Origin: Labia minor | Taxonomy: Eukaryota; Arthropoda; Insecta; Dermaptera; Spongiphoridae | Reading direction: 5' to 3' | DNA length: 64,000 bases | Assembly: GCA_963082975.1 (NCBI GenBank) | Contig: OY720344.1 | Location: 78,294,053 to 78,358,052 of the forward strand | Shown: in pieces, positions 29,356 through 40,862 of the stretch | Numbering within the stretch: the stretch's first letter is position 1 | Layout of the letters: the number at the start of each line of letters is the position of its first letter | Notes under the pieces: generated by a model | What the model saw: only the letters and a program-made list of their open reading frames with translations | Databases searched by the model: none | Told to the model about the DNA's origin: nothing | Made by a program: the position numbers and the translations under genes

Positions 29356-31744
29356 ATGATTGATAATTATGAAAAATGCAAAAAACTTAAAAAGCGCATT
29401 CAATTCCTCCAGGAAAAAGCACTTAAAGTAAGTGTCGTAGTAATTTTTCTGTAATATTAAATATTTTGAAATCCATAAAAGTATACTAACATAATGTTAT
29501 TACTTCTCGGAGTATTATTTATTATTAATTATTATAATAAAAATAATTATTTAAGTTATTGTTTTACATTATTTTATATACTTAATATTGTTAATAATAT
29601 GTAGATTATAATTAACATAATAATAATTGAAATCTTTCCTTTTTAAGGAATTTTTTCACAATTTATTTAGTAATGTATTTGTGTGTATGTATGTCAATTT
29701 AATATATAAGTTTAATTAAATATGTAAATAAATTTACAGAAAATTTGATTAGAGGAATAAATTCAATTATCAAAATTAATTTTCAAAGACCATCAAATGT
29801 ATATCTTATATTATTATATTATATTGTATTATATTATATATATATATATACCTATATGTTTATTTATAGCCTTTTTTAATGGTTCAGAATTACATTATTT
29901 AAATAAACATTTTACATATAAATTTATTTACAATCATTACTTAACTTCTATAATAACCAATTACAAACTAAAATAAATATATATGCATCATCTCGTCAGA
30001 GATAGTATTGCGATCACGAAAATTTTCGATGTTGAGATTTTGATGTTTTTATACATTTTGAATGTTCCTGAATCATTTTCACTAAGGTTGAGAAAAATGT
30101 CTGTGTGTGTGTGTGTATGTGTAACGGTTTGAGCTAGAATCATGGAATTTGGTACATGGCAATTATTCAAAATTCGTAGTTTTCTATCAACTTTTGAAAA
30201 ATGTAGCTCAACCGGAAGAGAGTCATTACCTACAACGTTTTGAATTTTTTTCCTCTAAAGTGACCGTAAAAATAAAGATATATGTTTGATAATTTTTCTC
30301 ATGATTAAAAATTGTATAAAACTGCTATATATAGAATTTCAGCTTGATTGATTCGCTGAAAGTACCAGAATTAATTTTTTAACACTGCTAATCTCATGTC
30401 ACGCGCCAACACGTGAAGTGGTGTCATCAACAAAGAGCCAAACACGCGCTGGTTTAATAAATATTATTTATTAATTTTAATTTATAATTTAATTAATTAA
30501 ATTTAATTTAAATATAATATATTATGTTATTTATATCAATTCAAATTGCGAGATAGTCGAATAGAGACACTCCAGCTAATTTTTTTTTTATTAAAATTGA
30601 ACCAGATTCTTGCGGTCATAGGCCTCTACCATTTGTCACCAAAATATCTATTCTATTTGTTTCCAAAGCATTTTCTATTTCTAGGAGTCGTTCTTAATCT
30701 TTTAGAGTAAAAAGTAAATTAATTTTTTTTAAGGTTTTTAGTTTTATTGACTATCGGGAGCCAATCCTTCCATTTATTAGCATATAATTTGTAAATTTTG
30801 AAATAATCCCTTGATATTAAGTCTGGAGGAGCAGGAGGTGTCCTAGCCAATTAATTAATTTCAATAATAGAAATAATTATTGTTATTAAATAAATTATCT
30901 TTAGAAATAATTTTAATTGGTTATTAACAAATTATTAATATTAAAAACTTGAAATTTGATTTGGTAGATATGTTTTTTATTAAAATAAAAGAAATAATGA
31001 ATTTGTAAAATAAACAGTTCGAGAACGATATTATTAGATTAAAAAACATTCAAAGAATTCATTGTATTATCTGCTTGTTTATTCATCATTTTTTATTCTT
31101 ATCACATTTTCAACATTTTATAAAAAATGCTTTTATAAATAGTAACATAGGTATAAAAATATAAAAATAAATATAATTTAATTTATAAGTGCTCATCTAA
31201 CTTCAATAAACTATTTTTAATAAACATTTTTTCTGTCAATATATTCAAACAAATAATATATAATATATATATTCAATTTCAGTTGAGAGCTGAAATGCAA
31301 AAATTGAAGAAAGAAAAAACAAAAATTTCTAAAGCTGTAAGTTTTTTTTTTTGTGCCTATGGGTTCGAATGTATTGAGGAATATTTTTTATTTTTATTGT
31401 TTCATTTTATTTTAGCAACAAGACATTGTAATTCTCCGATTGAAAATCTACCAAATTAATATTAAAGTGAGAAGAATTAAATAAAAATAAATATTTGTAT
31501 ATTTATTTAATAACAGGATATTATTAATAAATATTAAATTAATAATTTATTATTAATTAAATATTATACTGTTCCATTTTTTTATTCATTTTCCAGCATT
31601 GTTATTTTAATTTAATTTTAATTAATTTGTATTTACTTTTGTGTTATTTAGATACGAACAAGCGTTGATCGCCTGCTAAAGAATCTTCCTATAGAACCAT
31701 ATATTTTTATCGAGTCAAATAGTGTATTATTTCATTCTAAATAA
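29356..31744 (+). CDS. Small coiled-coil protein, 89 residues, four exons (unrecognised)
   Basis: Exons 29356-29427, 31283-31336, 31416-31466 and 31652-31744 join, all in phase 0, with clean GT/AG borders. The protein is basic and helical: MIDNYEKCKKLKKRIQFLQE, then KLRAEMQKLKKEKTKISK, then IVILRLKIYQINIKIRTS, with a C-terminal NLPIEPYIFIESN. Leu/Ile spacing suggests one continuous coiled coil of about 60 residues. I do not recognise a family; the size and form would suit a subunit of a larger coiled-coil assembly, but that is a guess. The first intron contains HINE-1 copy b. It converges on the heparanase-like gene, whose stop lies 477 bp away. An upstream coding exon cannot be excluded. Confidence 0.72.
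29988..30575 (+). mobile_element. HINE-1 element, copy b
   Basis: Same layout as copy a with a decayed 5' tip (CATCTCGTCAGAGATAG) and a 3' hairpin with one mismatched stem. The TG tract is short (about 9 units). It shares the cgcgccaacacgtg block and the ending CCAG. It lies in the first intron of the small coiled-coil gene. Confidence 0.82.
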
Positions 31745-32221
31745 ATTAATATAAATAATTTATTTGCAAAAGTTTGCAAGTGATTAATTTCAAATAAAAA
31801 ATAAAGGATAAGGACAATTGGTAGCCAAGACATTCAAATTCATATTATATAAAGCATAGATAATAATTAATAATAAAAAAAATAAATTTATTTGCATATT
31901 CTCTTATTTTTATATTTAAAAATTAATTAATATCTCACAATAATAATAATAATAATATTATAATAAATAAATAAATAAAATAAATATAGTATACATATAC
32001 ATAAATAAAATCATTTGAATATTAACATTAACATTAATTATTACATATGAATGATTTTTCAAATTATACTTTTGTTAGAGTAAAAAAATATAAATTTCAA
32101 AAAAATTTTATAATGAAGAATTTACACATTTAAGAATTGTTTTTTTTATTAATCTAGAATAAATTAATATAATTAATTAATTAATAAAATATTTAAAACG
32201 TACTTTTAATGATCTTAAGAA
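31745..32221. other. Gap between two converging genes
   Basis: An AT-rich 477-bp gap holding the 3' UTRs and poly(A) signals of both neighbours. Several AATAAA and TTTATT words occur, so the actual sites cannot be chosen. Confidence 0.55.
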
Positions 32222-35200
32222 TTAAAAAGAAGGCCAAATAGATGCGAAATCCTGTATATATTTGAAAATGTGATTCATTTGTCCAATCATATATTTAACA
32301 ATTCCTTTATAGTAAATTTTCATTTTATCTACATTTTGCATCTCATCTTCAATTTCTCCAATCTTCTTTTTATTGATTAATTCATATTCACTTTTATCTT
32401 TATCATTATTGTTTTTCTTGTCTTCTTTTTCTCGAAGTTCTTTTAACATATGATATTTTTTGAATAATTCGAGTTTTTTCTTTTGAAAATTTAAATCATC
32501 CATATTTTTTAATGTATCGATATTTTTTCGTTCACCTTTTACTAATTTAATATTATGCTCATAAATGTCTCTTAGATTATCATTAAGATCACGTTTTCTT
32601 CTAAAATATGGCATTACCATCATCATTTCTTCTTCTGGCTGATCAATATATTCAATTTCATAATCCATTGGTTTCAAAATTTGTATTTTCTTTGGTTGTT
32701 TTCTTTCACGGATGGTATAGATAGGTTCTTGAGGTGATATTTTATTTATATATTTTTCATATGAAGTTTGTTGATTATCTTCAGATGGATCGTTGGTAGG
32801 TTCTAAATGAAAAATTTCCGTTCCAGGACATTTCAACTTATCCATTAAATTTGTTGTTGATATTGATCTTTTATGGTGATTATGTATGTCTTCATTATTT
32901 CCACAATGTTCATCGACAAACAACAAATATGCATCTGCATCTTTGATTTCTCTTTTACTTTTATTTGATAACTCGTTTGATTTCTTTATTATTTCATCAA
33001 TACGTTTTTCATAACGTTCTCTCAATAATTGAATTTTTTCTTTTCTTACTTCCCTAAGTTTTTCTAATGCTCTTAAATTTTCCTCGTGCTGTACTTTTGT
33101 GTTTTCTAGATTAAATTCTGGAATATAACTAGATTTTAATGGAATGTTTATAAGATCATCTAAATTATGTGATTGAGGAAGATTAATAACTTGATTTAGA
33201 ATCAATTTTGGATCAGGTAAATTTATTTTATTTGATGATGGTGAAATTGTAGGAAGCGCTGGAAGGGAAGGAAGTGTAGGCAGGGTTGGAAGAGTTGGAT
33301 GAGTCGGAAGTGTAGGAAGTGTAGGAAGTGTTGGAAGTGATGGAATATTTTCACCTATGGATTTTAATTTATCTTCTAATGATTTCATCTGTGGTTCTAA
33401 AGTTAGAGGAATAATTGGCTTGATACCATCTTTTATTGCTCCATTAATTTTCTCGAGAACTTCTTCAGGTGAGGGAATAGAAAGATCACTAGTTATTGAT
33501 TTTAAATGATTCTCTATTTGATCTTGTAATGCCTTTATTGGTTCTACTTCTGGTACTGAAAGTTGAGGAGGACTGAGATTTAGCAGATTATGTTGTTGCG
33601 GATTATAATCATGAATATCTTGAGGAGCAATTCCTAAACCTGAATCGCTATTTACAATTGGAGGTATAATTTCAATATGTTCATGTGGAATATTTACTTC
33701 TGGGATATTATCTGAAGCTAAATCACCACTTGGAGATAGGTAGTTTTGAACCAATGGTTCGTGTGGAATATTTTCTTCTAATATTTTTTCGTTAATTAAG
33801 TAATCTTTTGGACTGTCATTTCTAATATCGCGATGAATATTGTCTGTCTCTGTTTGTTCAGATTTCAAAGTATAATCTAATGATTGTTTTTCATCATTGG
33901 TTTGCTTAATAACATAAGAATTTGTTGTACTTCTTTCGTATGATTGATCACTTGTATTAATATTCAAATAAAGTTTTTCAGGTCCATCATCATTATTTTT
34001 TACTTCATTTACAGGTTTCATAGTTGTCATCTCTTCAATTTCTCGTCTTACTCTTTGAATATGTGTTTTTATCATTTTGGAGTTGTTTTTAGTAGTTGTA
34101 GTCATAAATTCTTCATTTGATTCCTGTAAATTTGATTCAGAATCATTAATATTTTTATTATATTGAATTCTTGATGATATTGTTTTTTCTTTGTCATTTT
34201 TCATTTTGTTTACATTTTGTTCAATGTTTATTTTTCTTTTATCATGATTATTTAATATATCGTCTTTTAATTCAATTTCAAGGAATTTATCAATAAAATC
34301 ATTTGTATGAATTCCATTCTTCTGTTTTAATTGTTCTAGTAGATATTGATTTATGTCATCTGACTGTTTAGAATTTGAAAATTCACTTTTTTTTAATTCA
34401 CTATTGGTAAACAATTTATGATTTGGTTCAATTTTTCTTAAAAATGTATCTGCAAAAGAGTCCTTTTCAAATATTTTCACCTTTTGATAGTCCTTTTTTG
34501 GATTAGAATCATCAATAAAATATTCATAATTCATTCGATTCTTATCTAAAATTAATGGATTCAAAAATAATTGCCCATTTGAAAATTCATTCAGTCCTTC
34601 ATCAGGTTCCATATGGAACCCTTTTTTCAAAGTTCTTCTTTCGTTTGGTTGTTTCATTTGTTTAGATTTTATTAAACGAAATCGTTCTAATTCGGAGCCA
34701 GGAATAAAAAATCGTTCAACTTCAGGAGAAGAAACTGTCAATCTGTTTTGGTCGTTGAATTTTTTAATGGTTTCATCATCCATTTGCAATAATTTTTGAA
34801 ATTTAATATCATCTGATTTTTCTTTAATATTAACGCTGTCGATTTGTTGGTTATTAATGTTTGTATCTTTGTCAATATTTGTATATTTATTATAAAAATG
34901 ATTTGATGAATATTTCTCATTTATGGATGCTTTTTCTGAGTTAAAGTTAAGTTCGGTGTTTATTGGTAGATTGGATAAGCAGGCTTTTGCATTGAAATCA
35001 GGAATCACCCAAAACGCAATACTTCCACCTGGAATTATTAATTTTGGTCTTGAAGATTTAGTTAATATCTGCGGTTGTAATTTTGGAAGAGTTCCATCTA
35101 TATTCATCCGCAATGGTCGGGAATTTAATAAGGAATCTCTGTTAAAATAAAATGACAAAAATGAATAAATATTAAATTATTATTTTTAAAATAATATATA

Positions 35201-38200
35201 TATATTATATATTTTAAAAAAGTTAGTTTTATAAATTTAAGACGAAATAGAATAGAACTATAATAGGTTTCAATTAATAATAATAGAAATATTATAATAT
35301 TTTTTAATTATTTATTAGATATATTAAGAATTATATAATTATATAGAGAATTAGAATAGAGAAAATTATTAAATCAATTTCATTTATTAAATATTTTAGC
35401 AAAATAATTTATTTGTTTAAATATATGATAGATAATGTTTCTAAGTGATTCATATAATTATTTTATTTTTAATTGATTAAAGATAAATATATTATTAAGC
35501 ATAATATTCTTTACTTACTTTGACGTTAGATTATTTCCATCGGAACTTAAAACATATTCATATATTTTTTTATCTAGTTTTCTTCTATTCCATGTAGGAA
35601 TTCGTAGATTAATTATTTCTTCCGATTGTCCAAAATTAATAGCAAATATAGTTATAGCACCTGAAAAATGATAAATTTTAATTATGAATTTCATTAAGTT
35701 CATTTGAAAATTCACACCTTTTGGAAGATTTATCGTTGATGGGAGAAATACCGATTGATGGTCAGAAGCACAGTGAGCATAAATTTGTAATGTAGTTTGG
35801 TTCCGATTTTCATAAATTGGCATTCGAGTTTCCAAAACAGCACGACCTACAAGCGCTTTATGCATCATGCAAACCCAATAATCCGGAGTGGGTAAGTGTG
35901 GATTTTGAAAATCTTGTTTCTTTAATACAACCTGAACACCAAGCTTTGCAGCTAAACCTAAACGTTGAGCCCAAAGCAAGGCGTCCGAAAACCATCCCTC
36001 TTGTTTTCTTGATGCTGAATCAGATTCTCCTGTAAACACATAAACACACACAAAACACATAATTAATTTTCTCCAATCATACTTTTCCTGTCTATTATGC
36101 TTATTACTACTCACCAATCCAAATTGGTTTATTTGTAATCAGTTTATTAAAAGATTGATGTAGTTTTTTCTCATACAAATTGAGAAAATCTGAATCAATT
36201 TCTACCTCTGATTCTGAAAATTTTTTATAAAAAGAGCGAGAGAATCGGGGATGCCAGGTAATTGCGTCCAAAGCATTTCCTGCCTCTTTGAGGAGATCTT
36301 GAAGAAAATGTAAATCTTTTGGATTTCTTGAAGCAAGTATATCTGGCCCAAAAATTGGAGAATTTGAGTATCTCGGAAAAGTATCTAAAATCTGTCTCAA
36401 TCTGGCAATATCTCGGCCCAACTGTTCACCAGATTCAATTCCAATTAGAGTTTGTAATTCTAAAAAATGACAATATTAAAAATTGTTTTTAAAATTAAAA
36501 ACAAAATACAAGCTTAAAATGAATAAGTATTATATTTTATATTAGTCATTTATAAAATTTAATTAAAATTTTTTTTGAGTTAGATTTTATTAATAAAATT
36601 ATTAATTATTACCATATCCCAACTGCCAGTTTATTGGATATCCCATTTCATTGCTAAAGGTTATAATTTCAAGAGCATCTCTTGGATTCCACTCATTATT
36701 AATTCTTGGCATCGTGTTAAGACAAGCAATTAATCGTAATCCTGTATTCTTGCTAAATTCATTCAAATATACCCAATCCAATTCTATAATTCAAAGAAAT
36801 ATTAATATTACCCGAAAATATTTTAAAAAAAAATTTTATTTCGTTACCCGATATAGTTGAATTATCTGAAGGTACTAGACTTCTCTGAAACCCAATAAAG
36901 TTACTGTCTGGTCCTCCAAAGCGGAGATAACCGGGGGAGAATCCTTGGGCCAACTCAAAAGCACCCGATCTATAAGATAAGAAAAAATTAATTTTATTGA
37001 CTTTTAGATTCATTAATCTCTACCATAAAAAGGTAATTTTATAACATATCTATCAATTCTTATTACATGACCAATTCTATATAGGGCGTTTAATTTAAAT
37101 TCTACAATTTTCATAGGTTTAAGATAGGCCTGGCCAACCGAAATGACTCCAAGGGCCTCTTTGATTAGGAGCAATGCTACAGAAGCCGCATTTTAGGGAA
37201 ACGTGCTTTTAAAAATGTAAAAGAAATAAAATACATAATTTACGAATAAACTCTATTATTTCAATTAAATTTTGAGTCTTATCTAATGTGAAATTTGTTT
37301 TTCTTTTTTTTTTATATTCTGTTTTTGAATGTACAGACGAGAAATGAGAGTTACAAAAGAAATATAAAGTTAACTGGCGGGCCGCACAATTTTTCACGGT
37401 GGGCCGCTTGCGGCTGGTTTAAGAGATACAGAGTTGGTTAATTTAATAAATTTAAAAATAAAATATTTTACCTAATGGTGCTCAAAATATTAGACGCAAC
37501 TTTTTTATTTTAAATGGGAACATAAGTATATTACTATTACTAAGTACTATTAATATTTTGTTGAGTATTATAACAAAATAAAGAATAAAAATAACGTTTT
37601 TTTAAATAAAAAAAATATCAAATTAAATATGTATTATTTTTATTTAAATATATTGCAACAATATAAATGAATATGAATATAAACAAATGAGTTTATTTAT
37701 AAACAAACAAGAAATTATTATTCGTTACATGCCATTGTTGAAAACAAATTCCCTTTATTAGTTCACATATTTTTGATTACTAAGTTAAGAACAAAACTCT
37801 AGTAATCAATCATATTCACCATGGAATTCTAAATGTTCTCACATTTTACCTATTTAATAAAGAAATAGCCAAGAGTAGGATTAATTTTAATTGTTGAAAC
37901 AATACAAATATTAATTTGTTTGTAAATGAAATCAATTGTTTCTTCTTGGCAACCATTTTTACAATAATCTTTAATAAAAATTATACATATTTAATGCAAT
38001 TAATTTTAAAAAATTGTTAAAATTGCTATAAAAATGTTTTTTCATTTTGAAATTTATTAAATTGGCTTCTTGAAAAAGAAATTGTTTTGTAAGTCAAATC
38101 AACTGATTCAACGTTGCTTTGAAAAACATCAAATATATTTATATCAATTATTATAGTTATTAATATTATTATTAAAAATAAAGATATATATGTAGGATAG

Positions 38201-39506
38201 TTTTTAACATGATTAAAAATTGTATAAAACTGCTATATATAGAATTTCAGATTGATTGAATTGCCGAAAGTACCGAAATTAATTTTTTAAATTTAAATTT
38301 AATAAATGATAATTAATTAATTTAATTGAATAACAATACTATAACTGTAAATTTAAATTTTTCAATTAATTAATTATTAATCCAAATCACAATTATACTT
38401 AATTTATAATTTAATTTAAAAGTTAGTATCAAACTTGACTTTAATCGAATCTTCGCTTGTACTCTTAAGTTTAATTTTGATATTATGCTTTCGAGAACAG
38501 CCCATCACATTGATTTCGACAAAAAAGAAAATGAAACAAGATATGAAAATTTAAAATTACAAAAAAAAAATATTATAATTAATAGTTATAAAAAATAAGA
38601 ATAAATTTTAAATTATATTTAAAAGATAGAAAATTATATTTTTTTCTGTTTTAAAAAAAAATTGTCATTTTTTACAATGTAGGCTAATTGAAATATTTTC
38701 AATTTTTTATAAAATTTAAAGAATAAAAAGTTGTTCAGAATGGTTTACACAATGTGAAATTTGTTGTGAAAACAATACCTTCCCTTCCTATCGTCGGTCG
38801 GTAAAAAATGTATCTTAAAATTATAGTAAATATGAACTAATAATAATATTAAATTAATTGAAATGAGAACCATTAGAATATAAATAAAATAATTCAAATT
38901 ATATTTAATTATAATTATAATTATAAAAATGTATATAAAGTATTTTTTAATAATTTTGTATTCATTGACAACCTCAAGTAGCAATCGAATGAACAGCGCA
39001 GGGCTTCACATAAATTATCATCAAGGGTTATTTAACATAAAATAATTTATCTTGTATCATTGAAAAAGAAATTAATTGATGATCTAATCTATTACATACT
39101 CAGATAATCGAGGCAGTAAATTTATTATTATAGCCACACAGCCTCTCAATTTTCTTAAACAATATTCTCAAATAGTAAAGAAAAAGCAGCTGCATTTTGA
39201 ACCAGGTACTTTTATTTATTTATTTAATTAGTAATTTTTTAAACACTGATTGGTCACTTGATGTGTATACAGGCAATATTTAATAATTATATATATTTTA
39301 TAATCATATAAAATCCAAATTTAATAAATATGATAAAAAAAGATACTCACTGGGATAATTGGTTGTTAAAAATAACATTTGGATCAACTGTAAGACTGAG
39401 AAATTTTTCACTGATAATGTGAAGAGGATTATTTGTTTGAAGAGAAATGTCGATTGACACAATTAAATCTGGGAGTAATGTTAGGACAACCACCGGCCAG
39501 GACAAC
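32222..39506 (-). CDS. Heparanase-like GH79 protein with giant C-terminal extension
   Basis: Minus-strand exons 39506-39351, 36969-36848, 36783-36613, 36459-36115, 36029-35718, 35660-35519 and 35138-32222 join in matching phases to about 1388 codons. Heparanases cut heparan sulfate chains outside cells or in lysosomes. Conserved blocks in order: hydrophobic SWPVVVLTLL (likely signal peptide), PLHIISEKFLSLTVD, FSPGYLRFGGPDSNF, NWQLGYE (proton-donor Glu, codon split by an intron), AITWHPRFS, PIWIGES (nucleophile Glu) and the C-terminal strand block AFWVIPDFNAKACL. All sit in about the first 475 residues, near the usual length. The last exon then runs on without a stop for about 910 more residues: Asn/Lys/Glu-rich, a PTLPTLPT repeat (33240-33345), coiled coils, and dibasic sites such as RVRRE, SKRE, HKRS and RRKRD. 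The first codon is split (xx|G); the exon with the start lies upstream and was not fixed. A 2.4-kb intron holds repeats. Confidence 0.85.
33240..33345 (-). repeat. Codon-level tandem repeat, PTLPTLPT tract
   Basis: Within the extension of the heparanase-like gene a 9-bp unit coding Pro-Thr-Leu (with Ser, Ala or His variants) repeats about ten times. The variants at both the DNA and protein level show that it is not perfectly homogenised. Confidence 0.9.
37120..37435. mobile_element. Possible hAT-related remnant
   Basis: The stretch from AGGCCTGGCCAACCG (37127) to GGGCCGCTTGCGGCTGG (about 37401-37417) is GC-richer at both ends and AT-rich between. GGCCAACC and GGCTGG with GGGCCGC motifs resemble the ends of hAT-type non-autonomous elements in insects. 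No target duplication was found; tentative. Confidence 0.35.
38160..38295 (+). mobile_element. HINE-1 fragment (3' middle part)
   Basis: Matches the HINE-1 block AAAACTGCTATATATAGAAT and GAAAGTACCGAAATTAAT, but both tips are missing. Confidence 0.7.
38748..38803 (-). mobile_element. HINE-2 family, solo 5' end
   Basis: The plus strand reads GTGAAATTTGTTGTGAAAAC, then CCTTCCCTTCCTATCGTC and GGTCGGTAAAAA, equal to the last 55 bases of copies A and B. The rest of the element is absent. Confidence 0.7.
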
Positions 39507-39629
39507 CTGTAAAAATATTTGTTTCAAAATTCTCTTTACTTAACAAAAGTATTTATTTAAAAAATAAAAATCTTAAAAAGAAATAAATTAGGTATTAGGT
39601 AATTTTTATTACTGAATAAAACAAAATGA

Positions 39630-40121
39630 GGTAATTATTCAAGTAAACGCATTTTCGTGAATTTGGATAATACTTTACCAGTGGGTTCCTTTTGCAATTC
39701 CAAATAAACTTCTTATGAAATTTTTTCGGGCTTCTTCTTTACGAGATAACAATTATTAAAATTTGCATATAAATTCATTAATATTCTATTTAGAGGGCGC
39801 ATTAATTCGGATTGGATTTATGAAAATTAAAAAATTAATTAAATAATTTTCCTATATCCAAATCGAACTTATAAAAACCGAAAATTATTGAATAAGTGAA
39901 TAATTAGTGAATTAGCCAATAAAACATTATTTAATGGCACATTTCGACGTTCATAACTAATCTGTCAAACTTAAAAAATCTTTATTTTAATAATTTTTAT
40001 CTCGCAAACTAGAAGAGGCCCGAAAAAATTTCATAAGAAAAGTTTATTTCGAATTCCAAAAGGAACCCACTGGTAAAGTATTATCCAAATCCACGAAAAT
40101 GCGTTTACTTGAATAATTACC
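39630..40121. mobile_element. Long-arm palindromic MITE with exact 8-bp target duplication
   Basis: CAAAATGA stands on both sides (39622-39629 and 40122-40129). The element starts GGTAATTATTCAAGTAAACG and ends with its complement. The inverted arms are about 130 bp each, with few mismatches, and include ACTTTACCAGTGGGTTCC and its mirror. The spacer is about 230 bp. An 8-bp duplication fits hAT, P or Merlin groups. No coding. It lies just upstream of the visible 5' end of the heparanase-like gene. Confidence 0.85.
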
Positions 40122-40237
40122 CAAAATGAATTATATATACAATAAAAAAAGTATTCTTAAACAACAAGAAACCTTACTCAATACAAATGTAAAATAGAAT
40201 GTTAGTGATCTACTAAAAAGTGCCATACGGTCTATAT

Positions 40238-40854
40238 CGGTGATCGCAATTACGTAGTACGCGTGCCAAGATTGGCACGATTCGAAATTTTGTTGGCACG
40301 CGTTATAAAAATATGAAAAAAAAGAATTTCGTCGCACCAAACAGGTTTAAAAATTTCTCCACGCGAAGTTATCTTACGTTCACCGTAAATGGCGATTCCA
40401 AATCGGTTTTCATCATTAAAAAAGCTAGCAATAGCACAGTATTTCCTTCAATTTACTTTTGCGAATTTTTATTATCTCAAATCAATGTAATTTTAACCAA
40501 AACCAGAAACAATACATGTAATATTACATACCAAATATAGACCACTTAGCGTCACAATTTATACAAAAAAGATCTCATACTGGGCAACTGTAGAAAATAT
40601 AGTGTTTCTTTCTAATTGAAGTAAACTTTTATTGTTTAATTTTTGATATATTATTTTTTATCGTTTAGTTAGTTCTTGATATATTTTTTTTTTTTGATTT
40701 CATATATAGGAGTTTTGTATAAAATATAAAAATGAATAAGTACATTTTAATTTTTGATATTTCAATACTATTTTATTTTATGGCACGCCAAAATATTAGT
40801 TTGAACAGAAACATCTTTTTTTGGCACGATACCCAAAATCTAATTGAGACTAAT
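40238..40854. mobile_element. Non-autonomous hAT-like element with target duplication
   Basis: GGTCTATAT occurs on both sides (40229-40237 and 40855-40863), consistent with an 8-bp duplication plus one chance base. Near the left end GCGTGCCAAGATTGGCACG forms a small hairpin, and GGCACG motifs recur near the right end (about 40780-40828). The outermost bases match only weakly as an inverted repeat (CAATTA/TAATTG). No long frame. Confidence 0.65.
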
Positions 40855-40862
40855 GGTCTATA

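Larger units (their letters stand above)
36970..39350 (-). other. Intron 1 (of those seen) of the heparanase-like gene
   Basis: A 2.4-kb intron. It contains a hAT-like scrap (37120-37435), a HINE-1 fragment (38160-38295) and a solo HINE-2 end (38748-38803). No other exon is evident. Confidence 0.6.
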
